The notes under the pieces were generated by a model that saw nothing but the letters and a program-made list of their open reading frames with translations, was not told the origin of the DNA and did no database searches. Below, piece by piece: positions 1 through 4,309 of a stretch of 5,461 nucleotides of DNA. Each line of letters begins with the position of its first letter. Positions within the stretch are counted from its first letter, which is position 1. The translations under genes and the position numbers were made by a program. The DNA comes from Armatimonadota bacterium (GTDB lineage: Bacteria > Actinomycetota > Acidimicrobiia > Spongiisociales > UBA5794), in the NCBI GenBank assembly GCA_008501565.1, contig QQUL01000353.1, positions 1 to 5,461 of the forward strand. Reading direction: 5' to 3'.

Positions 1-277
1 CGTCCACCCGGTTCAATCTTCACCGTCTGCACTCGACTTCCACCCCAAACGACTCATCGAGCAATGCATCGTCTTCGGTGCCGTGGACGGGGTTCGAGAC
101 TTTAGGTTCAAATCCCGGAGGAGGCTCTATCGAGGCGTCACGTCACGCGTCCACCCGGTTCAATCTTCACCGTCTGCACTCGACTTCCACCCCAAACGAC
201 TCATCGAGCAATGCATCGTCTTCGGTGCCGTGGACGGGGTTCGAGACTTTAGGTTCAAATCCCGGAGGAGGCTCCAT
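1..277. repeat. 147-bp direct tandem repeat, about 1.9 copies
   Basis: Bases 1-130 recur at 148-277 with a single visible difference (T at 128, C at 275), giving a period of 147 bp. The 17 bases at 131-147 join the copies, and the sequence after 277 no longer follows the unit. The window edge cuts the left side, so more copies may lie upstream and the true unit boundary is unknown. The period is a multiple of three, so reading frames stay open across both copies, but no start, ribosome site or family resemblance supports a protein. Each unit contains three GGTTCRA words (10, 91 and 105 in copy one) and a 7-base inverted pair, CGTCCAC at 1-7 and GTGGACG at 83-89. The near identity implies a recent duplication or homogenisation. 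I do not recognise the element. It could be a non-autonomous repeat family, the tail of a mobile element, or a local tandem duplication. Confidence 0.93.
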
Positions 278-295
278 AGAGCATTCGTCGAGAAT

Positions 296-330
296 GTCCG
301 TCGTCCGACGTCCGACGTCCGACGTCCGAA
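296..330. repeat. Heptanucleotide tandem array, five units of GTCCGAC type
   Basis: Five consecutive 7-bp units fill these 35 bases: GTCCGTC, three exact GTCCGAC, then GTCCGAA. The two outer units each differ from the core by one base. Each unit is a GTC-N-GAC interrupted palindrome, and each junction between full units forms the palindrome GACGTC. The array ends at 330 and the htpX stop codon occupies 331-333, so it lies immediately 3' of htpX on the minus strand. There is no T-run or strong stem, so it does not look like a classical terminator. It may be a slippage-prone short repeat, or an array of sites for a DNA-binding protein. The function is unknown. Confidence 0.9.
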
Positions 331-1191
331 CTATCGGATTCCGGAGGCCATCTGGTGGAGGCGGGCGATCCGTTCCTCTACCGGCGGGTGCGTCGAGAAC
401 ATCTTCGACATTCGGCCGGGACCTTTCGACCCGAACGCCTTGAGCGGGTCTGCAATGAACAGCTGCGAGATCGCTGGGTTGACATTCATCGGTATCCGAG
501 CAGTCCCGACACTGATCTTTTCGAGAGCAGACGCCAAAGCGAGGGGCGAACCCGTCGATTCCGCTCCGTCATGGTCGGCCTCGAACTCACGTGAACGGCT
601 GATCGCCATCTGGATGAGTGCGGCGGCAAGGGGGGCGAGGATCATCGCAATCAATCCGACGATGGCGGAGGCTCCATTGTTGTCGCGTCGGCGACCCATA
701 CCTCCCCAGAACGCCATCCGTGCAAGAAGTGACAACGCCGCGGCGAGTGTCGCAGCGATCGTTCCGATGAGGATGTCACGGTTCTTCACATGAGCGAGCT
801 CGTGCCCAAGCACCCCCTCGAGTTCGCGGTGGTCAAGTACCTCCAAGATCCCCGTGGTCACTGCCACTGCTGCATGCTTCGGACTCCGCCCGGTCGCAAA
901 CGCGTTCGGTTGGGGTGAGTCAATGAGATAGATGTCGGGCATCGGCATCTTCTCGCGTTGTGCAAGGGACGAAACGGTCTGATACACATCGGGGAGCTCA
1001 TGGGCTTCGACGGGTCGAGCTCTGGCAGATCTCAACGCGATCTTGTCCGAGAAGAAGTACATCGCAAAGTTGAAAACGACCGCAAACCCGAGCGCGATCA
1101 CCCCACCCGACGCCCCGCCCAAGAGGTAGCCAACCCCCACGAACAGGGCTCCCAGGAATGCCAGGAGAGCGGTGGTTTTGAGGTTGTTCAC
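331..1191 (-). CDS. htpX: Membrane zinc metalloprotease HtpX (peptidase family M48)
   Basis: This 286-residue protein matches the usual HtpX length. In this family the protein is a membrane-bound endopeptidase that degrades misfolded or damaged membrane proteins. Two hydrophobic segments lie near the N-terminus (about 7-24 and 30-47). The zinc site HELAH is at 130-134 within VLGHELAHVKNRD. Two more hydrophobic segments follow (about 140-162 and 174-198), then REFEAD at 201-206, whose Glu202 is the likely third zinc ligand (ExxxD pattern). The C-terminus carries the typical FSTHPPVEERI motif. The start is GTG. No earlier in-frame start exists before a TGA four codons upstream of the nearest codons, and no Shine-Dalgarno site precedes it. 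A TGATACGCT element 6 nt upstream suggests a leaderless transcript. The methyltransferase gene lies 53 bp upstream in the same direction, and a heptamer array abuts the stop codon. Confidence 0.95.
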   Translation of the reverse strand: MNNLKTTALLAFLGALFVGVGYLLGGASGGVIALGFAVVFNFAMYFFSDKIALRSARARPVEAHELPDVYQTVSSLAQREKMPMPDIYLIDSPQPNAFATGRSPKHAAVAVTTGILEVLDHRELEGVLGHELAHVKNRDILIGTIAATLAAALSLLARMAFWGGMGRRRDNNGASAIVGLIAMILAPLAAALIQMAISRSREFEADHDGAESTGSPLALASALEKISVGTARIPMNVNPAISQLFIADPLKAFGSKGPGRMSKMFSTHPPVEERIARLHQMASGIR

Positions 1192-1194
1192 AAC

Positions 1195-1218
1195 TTGAGC
1201 GTATCAACCAGCACTCAA
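1195..1218. repeat. Short inverted repeat in the htpX promoter region
   Basis: TTGAG at 1195-1199 is the reverse complement of CTCAA at 1214-1218, with 14 bases between. The proposed htpX -10 hexamer (1198-1203) overlaps the left arm and the spacer. It could be an operator for a repressor of htpX, but five-base arms are short enough to arise by chance. Confidence 0.25.
1198..1206 (-). promoter_or_regulatory. Probable extended -10 promoter element of htpX (leaderless)
   Basis: Read on the minus strand the sequence is TGA-TACGCT, matching TGN-TANNNT, followed by the six bases CAAGTT and then the GTG start. With the usual 6-7 nt between -10 hexamer and start site, transcription would begin at the first base of the start codon. 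No purine-rich ribosome site is present. No convincing -35 hexamer was seen at the standard distance, which is common for extended -10 promoters. The placement is inferred from sequence alone. Confidence 0.5.
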
Positions 1219-1244
1219 TATTCCGGCAGTCACGAACGCACGAT

Positions 1245-2297
1245 TCATGGCGTCGTGTCGCGTTTTCGGACGATCGTGATGACCTTGAAGGCACCGAACC
1301 CTGACGGGTCGAGGAGTGCGCGCAACTCAACGGTACGAGACCTGGCCTTGAGCTGACCCATCACGTCACCACTACGGGCCATGGCAATCTCGGACGACCG
1401 GAGTTCCGAGAGCATCTCGTCCGCCCCAGCGGAACGCAGAAAGTCGCGTTGGGTTGTGACCTCGACCTTGGCACCGAACCGCTCGGCGAGTACCGCAATG
1501 GCATCGGTGTTCACGTCGACCGTGATGTCGGTCAGGCCGGGATGGGCGAGATAGTCGAACCCGCTGCGTTGGTGACGATACGTGCGAACGACATCGTCGT
1601 CGGGTCTTCCTGCGAGCTCCGTACCCGACCCCCCGTAGTCGATCACACAGATCGCCACCTCATCGAATGTGTCAAGGATGCTCTCGACGAGGGCTCCGGC
1701 CGCGATCTGGACCGGTGCCATCGCTCCCACGGGTGTGTCCTTGAGATGCTGCGATGCCCATTCAACGGCGACATCTCGGGGAGGAACCTCGACCAACGAC
1801 AGTGCTCCACTGTCGACATCGACGGCAATCTCGCTCCACCCCCGGTCCGTCCGACGCACGAGTGCCGTTGGCACATTGTCAAGCACCTCGTTCAGGATGA
1901 CGACCGCACCCGGTGCAACAACGTCCACGATCGAGTCGGCAATAGCCACCGACGGAAGCAGCTTTCCAATCGTCTCGCGAGCGGACGAGGATCGTTCAAC
2001 CACGAACGCGCTCGTGTCTGGCATGGCTTCGAGCAGCGGTGCAAGAAGTGCCCCCGAGCCGGCACCGATCTCGATTGTGGCCCACGACTCGTCCCTCACA
2101 CGGTTGACCCACCTCGCGAGCAGCTCTCCGAACAGCGGTGACACCTCCGGTGCGGTAACGAAGTCGCCCTGTGTACCGGGCCGCACACCACCGGCGGAGA
2201 AGAATCCCTCGTCGGTGTCGTACAAACAGAGTTCCATGAAATCATCGAACGGCATCGGGCCCGACGTGCCAATATGGTCAAAGAGCAGCGGAAGCAT
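1245..2297 (-). CDS. SAM-dependent methyltransferase, MidA/NDUFAF7 family (class I)
   Basis: This 350-residue protein has the hallmarks of the MidA/NDUFAF7 (former DUF185) family. Eukaryotic members methylate an arginine of a respiratory complex I subunit during assembly; bacterial substrates are mostly unknown. The N-terminus (GPMPFDDFMELCLYDTDEGFF, about 13-33) is the family entry motif. GDFVTAPEVSPLFGELLARW follows at 44-63, then the SAM-binding motif EIGAGSGALL at 76-85, an acidic residue at 101 that could contact the ribose, NEVLDNVP at 136-143, VIDYGGS in the middle, and the C-terminal GFGAFKV strand. The common DITAHV motif appears here as DITVDV. The ATG at 2297 is the only plausible start: upstream codons in frame contain none, and the family N-terminus begins here. 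There is no Shine-Dalgarno site. It diverges from the HIT gene across 23 bp. It may be the first gene of a transcript with htpX, although htpX appears to have its own promoter. Confidence 0.92.
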   Translation of the reverse strand: MLPLLFDHIGTSGPMPFDDFMELCLYDTDEGFFSAGGVRPGTQGDFVTAPEVSPLFGELLARWVNRVRDESWATIEIGAGSGALLAPLLEAMPDTSAFVVERSSSARETIGKLLPSVAIADSIVDVVAPGAVVILNEVLDNVPTALVRRTDRGWSEIAVDVDSGALSLVEVPPRDVAVEWASQHLKDTPVGAMAPVQIAAGALVESILDTFDEVAICVIDYGGSGTELAGRPDDDVVRTYRHQRSGFDYLAHPGLTDITVDVNTDAIAVLAERFGAKVEVTTQRDFLRSAGADEMLSELRSSEIAMARSGDVMGQLKARSRTVELRALLDPSGFGAFKVITIVRKRDTTP

Positions 2298-2304
2298 GCC
2301 GGAA

Positions 2305-2310
2305 AGTGTA
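2305..2310 (-). promoter_or_regulatory. Probable -10 element of the methyltransferase gene
   Basis: Read on the minus strand this is TACACT (TANNNT), followed by the seven bases TTCCGGC and the ATG start. The spacing fits a leaderless transcript. It shares bases 2309-2310 with the opposing -10 of the HIT gene. No clear -35 was found; any would lie inside the first codons of the HIT gene. Confidence 0.45.
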
Positions 2311-2314
2311 GGTT
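2309..2314 (+). promoter_or_regulatory. Probable -10 element of the HIT gene
   Basis: TAGGTT (TANNNT) is followed by the six bases CCCACC and the ATG at 2321. The arrangement matches that of htpX and points to a leaderless mRNA. There is no Shine-Dalgarno site at a good distance. The -35 region would fall in the first codons of the divergent methyltransferase gene and shows no strong hexamer. Confidence 0.45.
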
Positions 2315-2320
2315 CCCACC

Positions 2321-2824
2321 ATGACCGCAGAAGATTGTGCCCTCTGTGCAGGCCCGGAGATGGATGAAGCGCTCATGCGCACCGAGGTCTGGTCCGACTT
2401 CCTTTGGCGTTTGACCACGGCCGAGTACACCGAGGTTGCCGGGTTCTCATACCTCGAGCCGCGTCGCCACATCGCAGATATCACCGAACTTGACGGGGAA
2501 GAGGCGGCGACGCTGGGTCCAACCATCGCTAAAACCTCCAAGGCCATCAAGCAGTCAACAGGTGCCGAACTCGTGTACGTCTATGTGTACGGAAACGGAA
2601 TTGACCACCTGCACATCCACCTTGCCCCGTGGCGGGAAATCGGAAGTCCTCTTGTCGACGAGATGATCAAGGGAGCAAGGCACCTGACACGGCTTCCGTC
2701 TGGCGCCCAGGTTCTTGTATCCGACAGGTATCCGCTTGTGGATCACGAGATCTCGCTTGCAGCGATCGAGGACATCCGAACGCGACTCAGCGGTGCATCT
2801 CCATCCGGTGAGTATCAGGCCTGA
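2321..2824 (+). CDS. HIT-family (histidine triad) nucleotide-binding hydrolase
   Basis: This is a 167-residue HIT-domain protein. The catalytic triad motif HLHIHLA (His96, His98, His100) is intact and followed by PW. HIT enzymes hydrolyse or transfer nucleotidyl groups of substrates such as AMP-amidates or dinucleoside polyphosphates; which one acts here cannot be told. An N-terminal CALC (Cys6, Cys9), together with His50 of EPRRH and His96, could form the structural zinc site seen in many HIT proteins. The segment GFSYLEPRRHIADITEL (41-57) is the usual conserved strand and loop, and the stretch to about 95 is the helix and strand leading to the triad. The last 60 residues or so extend beyond the core domain and carry no motif I recognise. 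The ATG at 2321 places CxxC at residues 6-9, as expected. It is cytosolic, with no signal peptide. It ends 1 bp from the convergent MobA-like gene. Confidence 0.93.
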   Translation: MTAEDCALCAGPEMDEALMRTEVWSDFLWRLTTAEYTEVAGFSYLEPRRHIADITELDGEEAATLGPTIAKTSKAIKQSTGAELVYVYVYGNGIDHLHIHLAPWREIGSPLVDEMIKGARHLTRLPSGAQVLVSDRYPLVDHEISLAAIEDIRTRLSGASPSGEYQA

Positions 2825-2830
2825 CTCAGG
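2815..2830. repeat. Overlapping palindromes at the junction of convergent stop codons
   Basis: TCAGGCCTGA (2815-2824) is a perfect 10-bp palindrome, and CCTGACTCAGG (2820-2830) is an 11-base palindrome around a central C. They share the middle arm, so the same bases could pair either way. Both stop codons (TGA at 2822-2824 plus; TGA at 2828-2826 minus) lie inside. The stems are short and have no U-run, so this is at most a weak bidirectional terminator. Confidence 0.4.
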
Positions 2831-3443
2831 ATTGTTCAGCGAGGAGCCGTCGGTAGTCGTCTGGCGTGTTGACGTCGATCGGTTTCTCTGAATCGACGTC
2901 CAGGATCACGACATCATCGGGATCGAGACTGGTCAGGTAGCGCCATACCGGCCTTCTGCCAGTCAGTGCCGAAAACCCATCCAGACCGCGGCGCGACAGC
3001 ACCAACGGATGCCCCAATTCCTCTCCATCGTTGTGGTCCCTGCGGTATTGCACCCATCCCCCAAGCGCTCCTGCTGCAACGGTTCGATGTGCAAGCAGTT
3101 GCACGACCTGTGGGTCGACTCCTGGCATGTCACCGAGCAGAAGCACAACCGCATCGGCATCACCGATCGCTCCGACTCCGACCCTGAGCGACGACAGGTT
3201 CCCTGATGCCGCGTCCGGGTTGTGAACCACAACGGCGCGGTCCCCGATCACGGCACTCACCGCTTCGTGATAGAAGCCGGTCACAACCACGATCGGATCG
3301 AGTCCTGCCTCAGCTGCGACCGACACGACCGATTCGACGATCGTCGTCCCCTCGTAGGGAAGCGTCACCTTGGGCTCACCCATCCGTGTGGCCTCTCCCG
3401 CGGCGAGCACGACCGCAGCGATGCGGGGTGTATCAGCCGACAC
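2826..3443 (-). CDS. MobA/MocA-like molybdenum cofactor nucleotidyltransferase
   Basis: This 205-residue protein is a GT-A fold nucleotidyltransferase of the MobA/MocA type, a family of about 190-210 residues. The NTP-binding signature LAAGEATRMGEPK is at 13-25, HNPDAASGNLSSLR at about 74-87, the metal-binding GDMP at 104-107, GHPLVL in the middle, and the closing DVNTPDDY near the C-terminus. MocA joins CTP to molybdopterin to make the cytosine dinucleotide cofactor used by xanthine dehydrogenase and CO dehydrogenase-type enzymes. MobA does the same with GTP. The neighbouring hydroxylase genes favour a MocA role, but this is inferred from context. The start is GTG at 3443, the first start after the TAG of the preceding gene. 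That TAG is in the same frame, with five codons between. No Shine-Dalgarno site is visible, so translation may depend on re-initiation. It appears to be the last gene of the operon. Confidence 0.88.
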   Translation of the reverse strand: MSADTPRIAAVVLAAGEATRMGEPKVTLPYEGTTIVESVVSVAAEAGLDPIVVVTGFYHEAVSAVIGDRAVVVHNPDAASGNLSSLRVGVGAIGDADAVVLLLGDMPGVDPQVVQLLAHRTVAAGALGGWVQYRRDHNDGEELGHPLVLSRRGLDGFSALTGRRPVWRYLTSLDPDDVVILDVDSEKPIDVNTPDDYRRLLAEQS

Positions 3444-3458
3444 GGGGATCAGCCCGGC

Positions 3459-4307
3459 CTATGCGAGGACGTCCTCAAGAGCGCGCCGCACGTACAGATC
3501 GGCGAGATGGGTCCGGAACGCGACCGTTCCGTACAAATCTTCAAGCACATTGACTCCGTCGGTTGCATGGGATGCGGCCGCGGCGATGGCGTCCGCCGAT
3601 CCATCCGACCCAATGAGCGCCTGGGCACTGCCGACAGCGAGGTAGGGCGTCGATGACACCCCGGTCACGGCGATCCGGGCAGCTGAAACCGACCCATTTG
3701 ATACATCAACCCACACGGCAGCTGCGGCGATCGGGTAGTCAGAATTGCCACCCCTACGTCCGAGCTTCCGGTAGGTGGATGAGCCGCCCTTGGGGATCGT
3801 GACCTTGGTCAGGATCTCGTCTGGTGCGAGGGCCGATGTCAGAGTGTCCACGAAGAAGTCGGCGGCAGCGATCTCTCGTGTTCCGCGCACCGACGCCGCG
3901 TGCATCGTTGCGTTGAGCGCGAGCGCCGCAGCAGGCTGATCTGCGGCAACGTCGGCATGAGCCAGCGATCCACACGTGGTGCCGCGATTGCGAACCTGGA
4001 GATCAGCGGTGCAGCTCGCCGCCTCGGCGAGAGCCGAAGCATGCTCCTGGACCAACGGGTGTGACGCCGTCGTGGCGTGACGCACCATTGCGCCGATCGT
4101 GATGTGATCACCGTCGTCGGTGACCTCGTCCAAACCCGGAATCCGGGAGATGTCGACGACGAGCGTCGGACGGACAAGTCGCATCTTCATCAGAGGAATC
4201 AAGCTCATCCCGCCGCTGAGGATCTTGGCGTTCTCCGCTCCGGCAAGGGCAGCAAGCGCCTCATCAAGCGACGATGGAGCGACGTAGTCAAAGTTCGGTG
4301 GGTACAT
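3459..4307 (-). CDS. FAD-binding medium subunit of a xanthine dehydrogenase/CO dehydrogenase-family hydroxylase (CoxM-like)
   Basis: This 282-residue protein is the flavin subunit of a molybdenum hydroxylase. It passes electrons from the 2Fe-2S small subunit through FAD to an acceptor. The first FAD loop is SGGMS at 31-35, followed by LIPLMKMRL. The second is RNRGTTCGSLAHADVAADQPA, with TTCGS at 110-114 in place of the usual TIGGS. STYRKLGRRGGNSDYPIAAAAV in the second half matches the conserved Tyr-Lys-Arg region, and the C-terminal cluster begins at about residue 230. The ATG at 4307 is chosen over an upstream in-frame ATG at 4340 because AAAGGAG lies 5 nt before it, the family N-terminus (MYPPNFDYVAP) starts there, and the earlier start would overlap the large-subunit gene by 31 bases. 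Only two bases separate the upstream stop codon from this start, indicating translational coupling. Confidence 0.93.
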   Translation of the reverse strand: MYPPNFDYVAPSSLDEALAALAGAENAKILSGGMSLIPLMKMRLVRPTLVVDISRIPGLDEVTDDGDHITIGAMVRHATTASHPLVQEHASALAEAASCTADLQVRNRGTTCGSLAHADVAADQPAAALALNATMHAASVRGTREIAAADFFVDTLTSALAPDEILTKVTIPKGGSSTYRKLGRRGGNSDYPIAAAAVWVDVSNGSVSAARIAVTGVSSTPYLAVGSAQALIGSDGSADAIAAAASHATDGVNVLEDLYGTVAFRTHLADLYVRRALEDVLA

Positions 4308-4309
4308 GG

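Noticed and set aside
83..130. A functional tRNA gene in each repeat
   Set aside because: Only a T-loop core is recognisable. The T-stem mispairs, and no D-arm, anticodon arm or matching acceptor strand could be found on either strand.
1..277. CRISPR array or integron attC sites as an explanation of the direct repeats
   Set aside because: The repeated part is about 130 bp with only 17 bp between copies, the reverse of the CRISPR proportions. The paired core motifs of attC sites were not found.
281..297. Hairpin GCATTC-GTCGA-GAATGT as an htpX terminator
   Set aside because: The stem is about five pairs plus a wobble, AT-rich, and has no U-run on the htpX strand.
78..443. Plus-strand frame with a 49-residue repeated peptide
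   Set aside because: The peptide repeat is a simple consequence of the 147-bp DNA repeat. The frame runs into antisense of htpX and shows no family features.
83..793. Long plus-strand open frame (236 codons) covering the repeats and antisense to htpX
   Set aside because: Its right two thirds are the antisense of conserved htpX codons. The repeats stay open only because the period is a multiple of three. There is no ribosome site or recognisable domain.
1449..2367. Plus-strand open frames antisense to the methyltransferase gene
   Set aside because: They overlap a gene with clear MidA-family motifs on the other strand, have low-complexity Arg/Ser/Thr-rich content typical of GC-rich shadow frames, and lack initiation signals.
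3206..3656. Plus-strand frames spanning the MobA-like and FAD-subunit genes
   Set aside because: They cross the boundary of two well-supported minus-strand genes and are rich in Arg/Pro/His with no motif.
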